From assembly GCF_019457615.1 (NCBI RefSeq), contig NZ_CP080414.1, positions 2,416,501 to 2,480,500 on the forward strand: DNA of 64,000 bases. Reading direction: 5' to 3'. Shown here piece after piece: positions 1-9,693 of this stretch (positions are counted from its first letter, which is position 1; each line of letters begins with the position of its first letter). The notes beneath the pieces were generated by a model. It did no database searches, was not told the origin of the DNA, and saw nothing but the letters and a program-made list of their open reading frames with translations. The position numbers and the translations under genes were made by a program. This stretch comes from Shewanella zhangzhouensis. Lineage in GTDB: Bacteria > Pseudomonadota > Gammaproteobacteria > Enterobacterales > Shewanellaceae.

Positions 1-1128
1 ACCATCATGGGTTATGGCTTTACCTGGAATGAGACCAAGGGATTCGAAATGCTGCCCGATTATGTCACAGCTGAGACAGGCCGCATGAACCGCAACGGCA
101 CCAAAATTCTGGTGAATGCAGACCAGGACCGCAACGGCGTCAGCGCCCCGGCAATTTGGTCTGACTCCAAAGGCGTAATGCCACTGGGCGACTTTACCGG
201 AAACGCCTGTGGTGGAAGCTCACAAACGGGTACCCAATCCGCACTTGCCTGGGACATTGACGATGCCGGTAACACGGTTGTGGGCTTGGCTTACAAGGAT
301 GTCGACGGCAATGGCATGTGTTACGAGTATGACAAGGGCGAGCTTGTGCCTTTTATCTGGACGCCGAAAGCAGGCATGCATGAGCTGGACACCCAAGATG
401 TTGACTGGAACATCAATTCCTGGGTACGAGCCCATGCCATTTCAGGTAATGGTGAAGTGGCCCTGGGTTCACTCGATGGCTGGGAAGCCGTCGCATGGGT
501 TAAAGAGGGCCGGATGATCAATCTGTTTGAGCAGATCGGTGCCATCGAAGCAAATGCAACATCTTATGACGGCAAACAAGTTGCTCTGGGCACTATGCAA
601 GGCAATGTCATGCTGTGGAACCACACCAAAAGCGGTGCTGCGGCCTTTACAGACATTGGCGGTTTAAAGTGGTGTGAAGATGTGCCCTTTGTACTCTGGG
701 GCCAGAATGCCTGCGACGAAATGGGTGTTGAATGGGTCCACAGTATGTTCGGTGAATTCGCTGGTTTGATTCCATTCGATATGAGTGACAACGGTGATGT
801 CATCATAGGTCGTGCCGGAGACTTCTGGGCGGGTTTTGTTGGTGCTATCTACATCAAAGAACTCGGCTGGATGACACTGGATGACTTCTTCGCCAAACAG
901 GGCGTGATGGAAGCACTCAACTCCTCCATGAATAACCCACTTTCCATCAGCGCCTCTGGCAGCAAAATGGTCGGTGGTATCGCCGGCGCCATGATCTCCT
1001 ACCATGTCGATATGACAGAGGTTTATGTGTGTGAAAACGGCAGCTCAATTAAGACCGGCTTCCCCAATGGTCTGATAAACAAAGTGAAATCCGGTGCTCA
1101 ATTCGGTCGCTGTGAACACTTGAACTAA
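1..1128 (+). CDS. C-terminal part of a probable secreted HAF-type repeat protein (5' end outside window)
   Basis: The frame is already open at base 1 (ACC ATC ATG), so the gene begins upstream and only about 375 residues are visible. The protein is rich in Gly, Asp, Asn and Trp and has recurring units of the type 'W...G...LG/DL', for example AIWSDSKGVMPLGD, PFIWTPKAGMHELD and AVAWVKEGRMINL. Such units resemble the HAF family of probable extracellular repeats, which are predicted to form beta-propeller-like folds; Shewanella has large secreted proteins of this kind. Paired Cys residues near the C-terminus (VCENGS, GRCEHLN) fit an exported protein. Its function is unknown to me. It is followed at about 220 bp by a secreted protease gene on the same strand. 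Confidence 0.5.
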   Translation, partial: TIMGYGFTWNETKGFEMLPDYVTAETGRMNRNGTKILVNADQDRNGVSAPAIWSDSKGVMPLGDFTGNACGGSSQTGTQSALAWDIDDAGNTVVGLAYKDVDGNGMCYEYDKGELVPFIWTPKAGMHELDTQDVDWNINSWVRAHAISGNGEVALGSLDGWEAVAWVKEGRMINLFEQIGAIEANATSYDGKQVALGTMQGNVMLWNHTKSGAAAFTDIGGLKWCEDVPFVLWGQNACDEMGVEWVHSMFGEFAGLIPFDMSDNGDVIIGRAGDFWAGFVGAIYIKELGWMTLDDFFAKQGVMEALNSSMNNPLSISASGSKMVGGIAGAMISYHVDMTEVYVCENGSSIKTGFPNGLINKVKSGAQFGRCEHLN

Positions 1129-1346
1129 AGGCGGGTTTTGGAGAAGCGCGTGGAGATGCGCCGGGATAGGCGCTCTCCTTTCCACAAAACGTAAACCCTT
1201 AAGGCCAAAGCAGCGCGTTGTCAGTTGGCGCCGAGCATGGCCAAACATTTCAGGCAATCGCAGTGTTAGAGCAACAACCGATGGAATTGACTTCAAATAC
1301 GCTGTTCAAATGGCCTGCGATTTACCAAAGACTTTCAGGAACAAAG

Positions 1347-3170
1347 ATGAAAACAGTGAATAAAACCTTATTAGCGCTGGGTATTGGTATGGCCATGACC
1401 GCCAATGCCGCCGATGACAGATACGTGATCCAGGTAGATGCCGAGCATAAAGGCGTGGTAAAAGCCCTCGCCAAAAAACTCGGCGGTGAAATCCACGCAG
1501 AAGGCAATCGCTTTTTCTCAGCCACCTTCAGCGGCAAAGATCTTGCGACCGTAAAAGGGCTGTTGAATAACCCACATATTCAACTCATCGAAGAAGATGC
1601 CAAACGGGAACTGATGGGCTTCAGCGATGATGTTGGCGATCCGCGCACTACGCAGATCACCCCTTATGCCGTCTATCAATCTCAGGCGAATCAACTGTCT
1701 TTGCAGGCAAACGCCGGGGTAAAGGTGTGCGTAATCGATTCTGGTCTTGACCGCTCCAACGACGATTTTCTGTGGCAAAACATCACCGGTGACAATGACC
1801 CGGGTACGGGCAATTGGGATCAACATGGCGGCCCCCACGGCACCCATGTGGCCGGAACCATAGGTGCCGCTGACAACGGCGTTGGCGTGGTAGGCATGGC
1901 GCCCGGTGTAGACATGCACATCATCAAAGTATTTAACGCAAATGGTTGGGGCTATTCGTCCGATCTTGCGGTTGCCACCGAGAAGTGTGCCGCTGCCGGG
2001 GCAAACATCATCAGTATGAGCCTTGGTGGTGGACGCCCCAACAGCACAGAAGAGAGCGCCTTTAAAGCATTCACCAGAAACGGTGGTTTGGTCATCGCTG
2101 CGGCTGGTAACGATGGTAACAACGTCAGAACCTATCCCGCAGGTTATGAGTCAGTCATGATGATTGGCGCCAACGATGCCAACGATGAAATCGCTGACTT
2201 TTCGCAGTTCCCAGCCTGTACCATCATCTACTCAGGCAAGGGTAATAAGAATAACCAGCAGATTATCGATACAACCTGCGTGGAGGTCACCGCCGGCGGC
2301 GTAAATACCCTCTCCACCTACCCTGCCGATATGGTATCGGCATCGGTACTCACTGCCGATGGACAGGTGCTCGGTTCCAGTGGCATGAGTTACGCAGCGC
2401 AAGGCAATGTCACTGGAAGCAGCTATTACATGGGCCTTGGCGCAGCAATAGACCCACAGGCCAGGGACAAAATCTGTTTGATCGACCGTGGTGAAATTTC
2501 CTTTAATGACAAAGTCATGAACTGCGAAGCCTCCGGTGGTATTGCTGCCGTGATTGTTAACAACGTTGATGGCATGCTTTACGGCACCCTCGGAGCAGAA
2601 ACCACATCCAGTATCCCGTCCGTTGGTGCCGCCCTTGAGGATAGGAATGCCCTTCACTCAGCAGCCACCCTCACCGTTGAAATAAGTGGTTCAGATTATG
2701 GCTTTATGAGTGGCACGTCGATGGCAACCCCTGCGGTGAGTGGCTTGGCCGCACTGCTTTGGTCAAATCATCCTGAATGTAATGGCACGGATATTCGGCA
2801 AGCGCTGAAAGCAACGGCATTTGATGCAGGCGCTTCCGGAAGAGATGACTATTTTGGCTATGGCATCGTCAAAGTGGCTGACGCCCATCAATACTTGCTC
2901 AGCAACAGCTGCAGTGCCAAACCCATAGTAGACATTCAATTAACCACGGCTACTTACTCTGGCAAACGCGGCGAACAGGTAGAACTGAATTGGTCAGGCG
3001 CCTCAACCCGCAAGGTCAATGTGTTTCGTAATGGCGTGGTGATTACCGCCACTGCCAACGACGGCAGCTTCGTCGATACACTCAATAACCCTTACGGTAT
3101 CTACACTTACCAAATCTGTGAAGATGGCACCGCAAACTGCTCTGACATTTCCAGCGTGACATTCAACTAA
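1347..3170 (+). CDS. Secreted subtilisin-like serine protease (S8 family) with PA-type insert and C-terminal beta domain
   Basis: A 607-residue exported endopeptidase. The ATG at 1347 is preferred over the in-frame start at 1218 because it opens a clean signal peptide (MKTVNKTLLALGIGMAMTANA) and has AGGA 7 bases upstream. An I9-like propeptide follows (about 25-90). The catalytic triad is visible: Asp in VCVIDSGLD, His in HGTHVAGT and Ser in GTSMATPAVSGLAA. Between His and Ser, about residues 290-430, lies an insert resembling a protease-associated (PA) domain (CLIDRGEISFNDKVMNCEAS). The last ~85 residues form a beta-rich, Ig/FnIII-like module with two Cys. A protease of this build would act outside the cell on protein or peptide substrates. 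A strong terminator follows the gene. The family call is secure; the substrate is unknown. Confidence 0.93.
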   Translation: MKTVNKTLLALGIGMAMTANAADDRYVIQVDAEHKGVVKALAKKLGGEIHAEGNRFFSATFSGKDLATVKGLLNNPHIQLIEEDAKRELMGFSDDVGDPRTTQITPYAVYQSQANQLSLQANAGVKVCVIDSGLDRSNDDFLWQNITGDNDPGTGNWDQHGGPHGTHVAGTIGAADNGVGVVGMAPGVDMHIIKVFNANGWGYSSDLAVATEKCAAAGANIISMSLGGGRPNSTEESAFKAFTRNGGLVIAAAGNDGNNVRTYPAGYESVMMIGANDANDEIADFSQFPACTIIYSGKGNKNNQQIIDTTCVEVTAGGVNTLSTYPADMVSASVLTADGQVLGSSGMSYAAQGNVTGSSYYMGLGAAIDPQARDKICLIDRGEISFNDKVMNCEASGGIAAVIVNNVDGMLYGTLGAETTSSIPSVGAALEDRNALHSAATLTVEISGSDYGFMSGTSMATPAVSGLAALLWSNHPECNGTDIRQALKATAFDAGASGRDDYFGYGIVKVADAHQYLLSNSCSAKPIVDIQLTTATYSGKRGEQVELNWSGASTRKVNVFRNGVVITATANDGSFVDTLNNPYGIYTYQICEDGTANCSDISSVTFN

Positions 3171-3186
3171 CCGGATACCAGTGTTA

Positions 3187-3213
3187 AAAGAGCGCCTCAG
3201 GGCGCTCTTTTTG
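3187..3213 (+). terminator. Rho-independent terminator after the protease gene
   Basis: Perfect 10-bp stem AAAGAGCGCC / GGCGCTCTTT with a TCAG loop, followed by further T residues, 17 bp after the protease stop codon. Confidence 0.9.
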
Positions 3214-3395
3214 TCAGGGTCACACCTGTATATCAGTGCCGATTTTCGCAACCAGCGAAAAAGCGCTTTAAGAGAATATTGAGGAAGTCGAAAGGACCTG
3301 GAATAAGAAGGATAGTCGCAGAGCCCAGCGCTAAGCATTGCCTGAAAGAGAGTTAATAAAAATCTGAACGCGGCAGTAAAGGGAACGATGGAAAC

Positions 3396-3424
3396 AAAAA
3401 AGCCCCATCTTTTCAGACGAGGCT
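3396..3424 (-). terminator. Original terminator of the tRNA-Asp gene, now displaced
   Basis: Read on the minus strand this is a 10-bp stem (AGCCTCGTCT / AGATGGGGCT, two G-T pairs) with a GAAA loop and then TTTTTT. It lies just beyond the partial tRNA copy at 3435-3484, where the terminator of an uninterrupted minus-strand tRNA-Asp gene would be. I infer that it served the tRNA before the island separated them. Confidence 0.8.
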
Positions 3425-3434
3425 CATTTGGTAA

Positions 3435-3484
3435 TTGGCGGAGCGGACGGGACTCGAACCCGCGACCCCCGGCGTGACAGGCCG
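3435..3484. repeat. Left attachment site: 50-bp direct repeat of the tRNA-Asp 3' part
   Basis: Identical over 50 bp to 41910-41959. It holds the acceptor 3' strand, the T arm and the anticodon arm up to about the anticodon, then diverges (GTGATGA here against GGTATTC in the real tRNA). The 5' part of the tRNA is missing, so this is an att copy and not a functional tRNA. Confidence 0.95.
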
Positions 3485-3602
3485 TGATGATATTAATAAT
3501 AGCACGTTACTTATTTTACCCCAACTGTAAATAACTAATTTTATTTGCATAAAGTCTAAGTCCCTCGGACGTTCCATTAACGACAATTAGAGACAAACTC
3601 GT

Positions 3603-3617
3603 GGTCACGGTCACAAA
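3603..3617. promoter_or_regulatory. Candidate recombinase arm site GGTCACGGTCACAAA (left end)
   Basis: A 15-bp sequence containing a tandem GGTCAC, 118 bp inside the left att copy. The same 15 bases recur in the same orientation at 41823-41837, 72 bp inside the right att site. Placement just inside both ends of an integrative element is typical of recombinase or excisionase arm sites; that role is inferred. Confidence 0.5.
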
Positions 3618-3716
3618 AACCACCTCTTCAATGATCAATTTTTGATCACAACTTGGGAAGCCAGGGGAATTTTTCTAGATTAGATGCTGTAGGCATTCAC
3701 ACGAAATGGACTTCTG

Positions 3717-4334
3717 ATGGCACACGAGATACTCAAATATCAACTCAAACACGAGTTCACCCTGCACCCAGCAGCGCGGCGACCGTTCGAGGTAATGCAA
3801 ACGCTTTCAGGGCTGTGTAACGATTACGTTATACCTGAAAAGATCAGGATGGCATGGGCGTTCCAAACAATACACTGTGTACCAGAAATGCATTGCAAGC
3901 CTAAGGGAACTCAAGCAAAGCATAGGCCCAGAAAATTCTTCTTCTACAGTCCTGTTTGGGCGCCAAAGTACTGGGTTGATGGCCACCCTCCCAAAGACAC
4001 TTTAATCGTTTACGAAGCAGAGTTTAAGAAACAACTATCCCCAAAGCAGGTTGAAAATCAGGCGTGGTTGTCACTATTTCAACTACTCAGTTTATCGCTC
4101 CACTCCAAGAATGCAGTGGCATTCATCGATGCCTGGCGACAAGGTGTGCCTGAGCATTTTTCGCGAGAATATTTCGGTAAAGATTCTCTTCCTGACCAGT
4201 ATTTTTGTGACCTGCTTTCGATGTCCAGGGGGGCTTTAGTTCAGCAGCGGCAGCGTCTTTCTTCATCGGGTACAACACCTGAAGCGATCGATTGGATTGC
4301 AGAAATGGCGACGCATTGGGAGCCTGAAAAATGA
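3717..4334 (+). CDS. First gene of a three-gene recombinase operon, unknown function (205 aa)
   Basis: I do not recognise a domain. The protein is basic, has no signal peptide or membrane segment, and contains an aromatic-rich middle stretch (KFFFYSPVWAPKYWVDG). Its stop overlaps the next gene's start (ATGA at 4331-4334), so the two are probably translationally coupled. It is the first gene inside the left att site and heads an operon whose second and third products carry tyrosine-recombinase motifs, so a role as accessory protein for integration or excision is the natural guess. The arrangement recalls three-gene mobility modules such as the gamma-mobile-trio (GMT) of Vibrio islands or recombinase-in-trio elements, but I cannot assign it to either without a profile search. 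Confidence 0.6.
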   Translation: MAHEILKYQLKHEFTLHPAARRPFEVMQTLSGLCNDYVIPEKIRMAWAFQTIHCVPEMHCKPKGTQAKHRPRKFFFYSPVWAPKYWVDGHPPKDTLIVYEAEFKKQLSPKQVENQAWLSLFQLLSLSLHSKNAVAFIDAWRQGVPEHFSREYFGKDSLPDQYFCDLLSMSRGALVQQRQRLSSSGTTPEAIDWIAEMATHWEPEK

Positions 4335-6604
4335 CCATGCACGAACGCAACATCAGCAAACAATTAAAGGAATTCTTGGGGACGTTGCTTGTGCCTGAGG
4401 AGTTCGGTTCTGCGCAGAAGCAAGCTCTGTTAATGCGACTTTCATACATCATTCAAGCTTTTCCTACGGCATACTGGACACAGTTTGAACAGCTTCATCG
4501 ATTAGTGGCGGTCATTCAGTCGAACACTATTCCATCTTGTGAAATAGATACTGAAATAATCGTGTCTCTGAAGAAAAATAAGTGGCTCACGTCATACCCA
4601 TTTGCCGCTGCGATTGGAGCCGTAGCGCCCAAAAATGCTACTCCACAGTGGTTATCCAAGTTTAATGGATACCAAGCGATTGTCCTCGTCGTCTGTTTCA
4701 TGCGTCATACCTACGACCCTCGAAACTCGGTTTCAGGAAATGAAAATGCACTCAGAGAACTTCGTCTGGTTGCCATGAACCCAATGCATCGAAAGCTATT
4801 GGATGTCTTGCCAGATTTAGGTGAAACGCCATCCATTCACCTGCTGGTTTCAAAACTAAAAGAACTGAGAATGGAAAAGCACCCTGCCCTCGTCGATTAC
4901 GGCCTTGGCTATCTCGAACTCGTTATCAGAGATGCACTGTCATGGACAAAAAGACGCCGACGAAAGATCCGGCTCCCGCCCCAGTCTGACACAGACACGA
5001 TAGTCGAAGTTGAGCCAATCGATGTTTTTGACGATGCAAAAATCAAGGTCGAAGAACTATGTGTTTTCCCCCATAAACCGCCAACGTCCCAAGAACGGGA
5101 TGAATGTCTGTCGGTAAAATCGGGAAGAACAATCCGTATACAGGAAAACGCAGAAACACCAAATTTTGCGGCCAATCGCTCGCCGTCATCGAGAGCAGTT
5201 CGCGCGATACAGCATCAATGTCTGACAGAAAAACTGAGCATTATGCAACTGTCATTAGGCTGCAGTTACAATCAACTTACAGACTGGGATGTGCGCCAAC
5301 TGATTAGTTACTCGAGCAATGGAATTAAGAAAGGTGTACAACCCGACATTTGCTCAACACTACTATTAAGCCTTCTTTGCGGACGTGATCCCACCTCACT
5401 CAAACATCCTTCGACAACATTTCGTTTAGAGCACTATAAAAACCACCCTTGTCTATATTTGGGCCATTCAGTCCCAGCAAGCACACAGGATGACCGACTG
5501 GAGAAATGCGTCAGAAAAACAAACGATCATTTGATTCTGCCGTTGCCCAAAATACTACAGGGGCGGCTTACTCCAGAGAATGACAAGGAATCCCTGGCGT
5601 CAATAATCCAAAACATTAATGAGCGCTATCGGTGCCGTTTAAGCCTTGGAAGAGTTACCCGTTTTATGGAGCACTGGTATCTCAACAACGGGTTGGACCG
5701 TGCAGAAGTCGGGCTAATAAAAGGGCGAGCCCCCCGAAACCAACCAGCGCTAAGCTACACCAATTTCGACGCAGATAAACTGATTGAAAACTACCGCGCG
5801 TACGTGTTGGCCATGTTCAACATGGCTGAAATTGATCCACAACTCCCGACTGCAAAGCCCACCAATAAGAAAATCGGCAGTGCATTACATCTTCCCTCAA
5901 ACACTTTGCACAATTTTTTCCGCATTTTGAGGCATCAAATCCCCAGCCCAATCAGGCATTCACTTGAAGAGCTCGCGCCACTCCATAATCACTATGTTTG
6001 CTACGTGTGGGCACTATTGACATTCTCAACTGGTCATCGAGACGTTAACGCACCAATGGGACAGTACACTGATTTCAACAGCTACAACAATTCCTGGTGG
6101 ATAAGCGATAAGGAAAACCGCCATGGACTGGCCGCGCGAACATTGATTCTCCCGGCAACCGCGGTAAAACAACTTGAACAATATCTAAAGCATCTTCACG
6201 AGTTGAAAAAGCACAGTCAGCTCATTGCAGAAGACATCTTCTCCCGAACCCACGCCGCAATTACAGGAAAAGGCAATCTCCTGTTTTTTATAAAGCATCA
6301 TGAACAGAACACTGTTCCGACCATTACTCAAGAACTCACGCCAGCGAGAGTAAAGGAATTTCTTGGCGATAAATTACCTTGGCCAGCCAATTGGGGACGG
6401 CATCACCTGCGCAGCGAATTAAAGTGTATCGGTATTGCTCCTGCAGAAATCGATGGTTGGATGGGGCATGAAGAAGTAGGTGAAGAATCAATGGGCCGCC
6501 ACAGCGCTCTGTCAATTCAATACCTCAAGCGCATCGCCCAGCAAATCGAAGTGGTGTTGAACACTCACAAAATTACGGTGGTTGACGCATGGAAAACCCA
6601 CTAA
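4331..6604 (+). CDS. Large tyrosine-recombinase-like protein, possibly degenerate active site (757 aa)
   Basis: The C-terminal third has the spacing of a DNA breaking-rejoining catalytic domain: a box-I-like TGHRDVNAP at about 565-573, WGRHHLRSEL (HxxR-like) at about 688, and GWMGHEEVGEESMGRHS at about 708, followed by a possible tyrosine in IQYLKRIA at about 730. The first ~550 residues show no domain I recognise, which is far longer than the N-terminal part of ordinary integrases (total usually 300-450 aa). The match to the catalytic pentad is imperfect, so it may be a structural partner of the next gene product. It overlaps its upstream neighbour by 4 bases and its downstream neighbour by 16, indicating one translationally coupled operon next to the left att site. 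Confidence 0.7.
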   Translation: MTMHERNISKQLKEFLGTLLVPEEFGSAQKQALLMRLSYIIQAFPTAYWTQFEQLHRLVAVIQSNTIPSCEIDTEIIVSLKKNKWLTSYPFAAAIGAVAPKNATPQWLSKFNGYQAIVLVVCFMRHTYDPRNSVSGNENALRELRLVAMNPMHRKLLDVLPDLGETPSIHLLVSKLKELRMEKHPALVDYGLGYLELVIRDALSWTKRRRRKIRLPPQSDTDTIVEVEPIDVFDDAKIKVEELCVFPHKPPTSQERDECLSVKSGRTIRIQENAETPNFAANRSPSSRAVRAIQHQCLTEKLSIMQLSLGCSYNQLTDWDVRQLISYSSNGIKKGVQPDICSTLLLSLLCGRDPTSLKHPSTTFRLEHYKNHPCLYLGHSVPASTQDDRLEKCVRKTNDHLILPLPKILQGRLTPENDKESLASIIQNINERYRCRLSLGRVTRFMEHWYLNNGLDRAEVGLIKGRAPRNQPALSYTNFDADKLIENYRAYVLAMFNMAEIDPQLPTAKPTNKKIGSALHLPSNTLHNFFRILRHQIPSPIRHSLEELAPLHNHYVCYVWALLTFSTGHRDVNAPMGQYTDFNSYNNSWWISDKENRHGLAARTLILPATAVKQLEQYLKHLHELKKHSQLIAEDIFSRTHAAITGKGNLLFFIKHHEQNTVPTITQELTPARVKEFLGDKLPWPANWGRHHLRSELKCIGIAPAEIDGWMGHEEVGEESMGRHSALSIQYLKRIAQQIEVVLNTHKITVVDAWKTH

Positions 6605-9600
6605 TTCTGCCGATGGAGCAGAAATCATTAGTACGCCTGTTGGGGCATCAGTCCAGAACCGCTATTCGCCAAAAAAACTATACCCAAACGATAAAACAAG
6701 CTCTGGCTGTACTCGAAAGTTACCTGCCGGAACTGTTTGAAGTGGAACCGAAATGTGATCGATTTGCAGAAATTTGGCCACAGGTGGACTCGGCTCTGCG
6801 ACAGGTTCTCAAATCGGAAACGTCCTACCGGCGAGGGTATTCTTTTATCTGCCAACAATTAGAAACGGGTAACCGACAGGGACTTTGGCAGATTAATCCA
6901 CCGGCAGACCACCTCACTTTGCGCAGAGCTCGACCACTCAGAAGTTTAGCCTGGCAACTCAGAACATCCCGTTTTGCGTCAAAAGCTTTTGGCCGGCTGG
7001 ATACTCTCAATCAAACGTCTGATCCCCAGCAATGCTTTGCCAGATTACTGATGAGTTGTATCTGCTATGGTGGTCTAAACAAACCTGCTCTTTGGCCTGC
7101 GCTGGCAAAAGCGTTAACCGAAGAGAAGCCGTTACGTGGTAACAAGGATCTATGCTGGCTTACATTGAGGCCAAAGCCTGGGAAGGATTTTCCCAGTAAT
7201 CTCTACACTGATCATGGTGGTCTGGGGCCCAATAAAGCGCAGGTAGAAGTTCAGTTTTTCCCGGACCCGATAAGTTTTGGCGTAATTAAACAATTCCTAA
7301 ACTGCCGTTCAAATAGTTGGCGTTATCCAAAATCTATCAAGACATGTGTTGAGATAATTAAGTCTGAACTCAAAATCGAAATTCCTCTCCCACAACTTCG
7401 GCAAGGAGGTATTTGTTTCGCAGAGATGCAACACAATATCGAATTACCGCAAGTCTTGGTTGAGTTTGCTCTGGGGCGGCAAAAAAGCGCATCACTCCCA
7501 AACGCATACTGGTTGAGGTTATTCAAAAGTACAACAGGCTCCTGCGATATAAATGGCTTTGCCAAATTCAAACAATGGTATGGTCAGAAGCGAACCGATA
7601 TATCTACAGTACTTGCACCACGCAGCCCGAGGCAAGGTAACCGATACCTATTGAATCAAATAAGAGAAATACTTAAGAGAGATACTGCAAAAAACCAAGT
7701 GAAGAGCCACGTTGTTAGAAAGTTGAAGGCGCTTGCAAACGCAAATCTTCGCCCAAATGAGGAAATATTAATTCAGTGGTTACTTCACCACCTGACTTGC
7801 TTGGAAAACGAAGTATCAACCGCTGATAGGTATTTTGCGGAAATTGGAGGCACCTGGTTGGCCGCTACCGCTGACGTCGACCTTTACAGTTTGAGCTGTG
7901 AAGATTTTTTTGAACTTTATCAAGAAATTTTAAATCGCACCAACAGTCAGCAAACACAGCACTATAAAGCATGCCGATTTCAGGACCTACACACATTCGC
8001 TCATCAAAATTTTGATCTCCCGCCATTGTACCAACCGCTAAGCGAAGGGAGTGATATTAATCCCCATGTGAGTGCAGCCATAGTTGATGAGCCACTGTTT
8101 CTGGCCCTGTTGCGCCAAATCGATTATTTGGAAGACATAAACTTCACTGCCAAACGTATGTTGAAGTGCTTTCTCATCATTGCTTATCGAACAGGACTCA
8201 GACCCGGAGAAGTAGCCAAACTCCGTCTAAAAGACATCGAACCATCCTCTGTTGGCTGGTTGTTTGTGCGAGAAAGCCGCCACGGGCATAACAAAACAGA
8301 GTCCGCTCTTCGAAAAGTACCTCTCTTCCCATTACTGACGGACCACGAAAAGGCTTTGGTGGAAGGCCACCTTCGCGAACGTTTATTAACCTGCCATAAC
8401 CGATATGCAGAGCTTCTTATTCACACAGAAGGAAATCCCTTTGAAGTGGTAAACACCCGTCAAATCTCATGGATGGTAAAAGAGATGCTGTCTCAATTAT
8501 CCGGCGGTATTTATTATCGATTGTATCATTTACGTCATACAGCACTATCCAGAATGCAGCTGCTTGCCCATGATGACCTGATCGCCTTGCCTGAAGTAAT
8601 CCAAGCTTTGCTGCCATATACTCCATCCCAACGAAAAGTCATAACGAAACTGATATTTGGTGAAGGACGACTTCGCGACAGGTATTTTGCCCTGGCAGTG
8701 TTTGCTGGCCATAGCACGCCAGATACAACTTTGAGGAGCTACTTACATTTTACCGACTTGCTTCTGGGCATCCATTTGGGTGCAAATTCACAAGAAATTC
8801 CTGCCGAAACCGCGAAAATGGTACTTGGAGTTAGCCCTTACCGTTATAAAAAGATGCGAAAGTCAGGCCCCATAACCCCGTTGCGGCTGCTACCATTCTT
8901 GAGAAAACGGCTCGTGCCTTTTATAAACCCAGTCAACAGCATTCGTCAGAGTACAGCCACCCAAAACAATGTGGTTGAAAAAAGCAGTCACTACATTCAG
9001 GCACTGGCAGTACTTAGCCGAATTGAGCGAGATCACGACTATCAGGAGGTCGCGGTACATTATCGACTTCCATCTGAACTGACAGAGCGCTGGCGCGATG
9101 CGGCGCTTGCCCTAAGGTCGTTGAAAACACCGCGGGGAATCGGCCGACTCTTTTCAACCAGACGCGCAGGTGCTCTGCTGCCAGCCGAGCCAACAAGTAT
9201 CTATGACCGTAAAGATATTCAATCCGCGCTGAACACCTGCAGCAAGATAAAGGGCAGTAGAGAAGGAAAAATCGAACTTCGATGGGCCATTCAATATTGC
9301 CTGACACATTCCACCAGTAGTCATACTTGGATCTACTTTGACAACGCTGATGAATTTCAGCGGTTCATGAGATTTGTAAGCCAACTTTTTCCATGGCAAC
9401 GCTGGCATCTAAGGCTTCGCTCCCAATATGGCCAACCAACAACACGCTGGCGGCCTCACCACCATCTTGAGATTACCCACTACACATTGACAAAAGCCGG
9501 TGAATATCCAGATGGAGTTGGATTGTTGTTTTTACGTCATGCAAATGAACAGCAGTACATAAAAAGCAGAGGCGGTGCGAAAATAAGCCAATATTGTTCA

Positions 9601-9681
9601 CCCGCGCTACAAACCCTATTCCACCGACTGGCAATCATCCTGTTCAATGCGGAACAAATAAGGAAATGGGAACGGACTTAG
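6589..9681 (+). CDS. Very large tyrosine recombinase / integrase (1030 aa)
   Basis: The catalytic domain sits in the middle, about residues 520-730. Box I is AYRTGLRPGEVAKL (Arg), followed by a Lys-containing beta strand (HGHNKTESALRKVPL), YHLRHTALSRM (HxxR) at about 647, and FAGHSTPDTTLRSYLHF with the second His and the likely nucleophilic Tyr at about 706-717. All expected residues are present, so I predict an active enzyme. It carries about 500 residues before and 300 after the core, both unusual. The start overlaps the preceding gene by 16 bases; an internal ATG at 6613 is an alternative. It ends 12 bp from a convergent HD-domain gene. It probably catalyses integration of the island or of an inner element; which att site it uses is unknown. 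Confidence 0.85.
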   Translation: MENPLILPMEQKSLVRLLGHQSRTAIRQKNYTQTIKQALAVLESYLPELFEVEPKCDRFAEIWPQVDSALRQVLKSETSYRRGYSFICQQLETGNRQGLWQINPPADHLTLRRARPLRSLAWQLRTSRFASKAFGRLDTLNQTSDPQQCFARLLMSCICYGGLNKPALWPALAKALTEEKPLRGNKDLCWLTLRPKPGKDFPSNLYTDHGGLGPNKAQVEVQFFPDPISFGVIKQFLNCRSNSWRYPKSIKTCVEIIKSELKIEIPLPQLRQGGICFAEMQHNIELPQVLVEFALGRQKSASLPNAYWLRLFKSTTGSCDINGFAKFKQWYGQKRTDISTVLAPRSPRQGNRYLLNQIREILKRDTAKNQVKSHVVRKLKALANANLRPNEEILIQWLLHHLTCLENEVSTADRYFAEIGGTWLAATADVDLYSLSCEDFFELYQEILNRTNSQQTQHYKACRFQDLHTFAHQNFDLPPLYQPLSEGSDINPHVSAAIVDEPLFLALLRQIDYLEDINFTAKRMLKCFLIIAYRTGLRPGEVAKLRLKDIEPSSVGWLFVRESRHGHNKTESALRKVPLFPLLTDHEKALVEGHLRERLLTCHNRYAELLIHTEGNPFEVVNTRQISWMVKEMLSQLSGGIYYRLYHLRHTALSRMQLLAHDDLIALPEVIQALLPYTPSQRKVITKLIFGEGRLRDRYFALAVFAGHSTPDTTLRSYLHFTDLLLGIHLGANSQEIPAETAKMVLGVSPYRYKKMRKSGPITPLRLLPFLRKRLVPFINPVNSIRQSTATQNNVVEKSSHYIQALAVLSRIERDHDYQEVAVHYRLPSELTERWRDAALALRSLKTPRGIGRLFSTRRAGALLPAEPTSIYDRKDIQSALNTCSKIKGSREGKIELRWAIQYCLTHSTSSHTWIYFDNADEFQRFMRFVSQLFPWQRWHLRLRSQYGQPTTRWRPHHHLEITHYTLTKAGEYPDGVGLLFLRHANEQQYIKSRGGAKISQYCSPALQTLFHRLAIILFNAEQIRKWERT

Positions 9682-9693
9682 TCCCGCCAAAGC

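Noticed and set aside
1129..1217. Terminator hairpin after the first gene
   Set aside because: The complementary segments (GGTTTTGGAGAAGCGC and GGCGCTCTCC...) pair only in part and no T-run follows.
3436..3484. A second tRNA-Asp gene
   Set aside because: Only the 3' part is present; the 5' half diverges completely after the anticodon region. It is an att duplicate.
3717..9681. Naming the three genes gmtX, gmtY and gmtZ
   Set aside because: The layout is similar in spirit, but sizes and order cannot be matched with confidence from sequence reading alone, so symbols were withheld.
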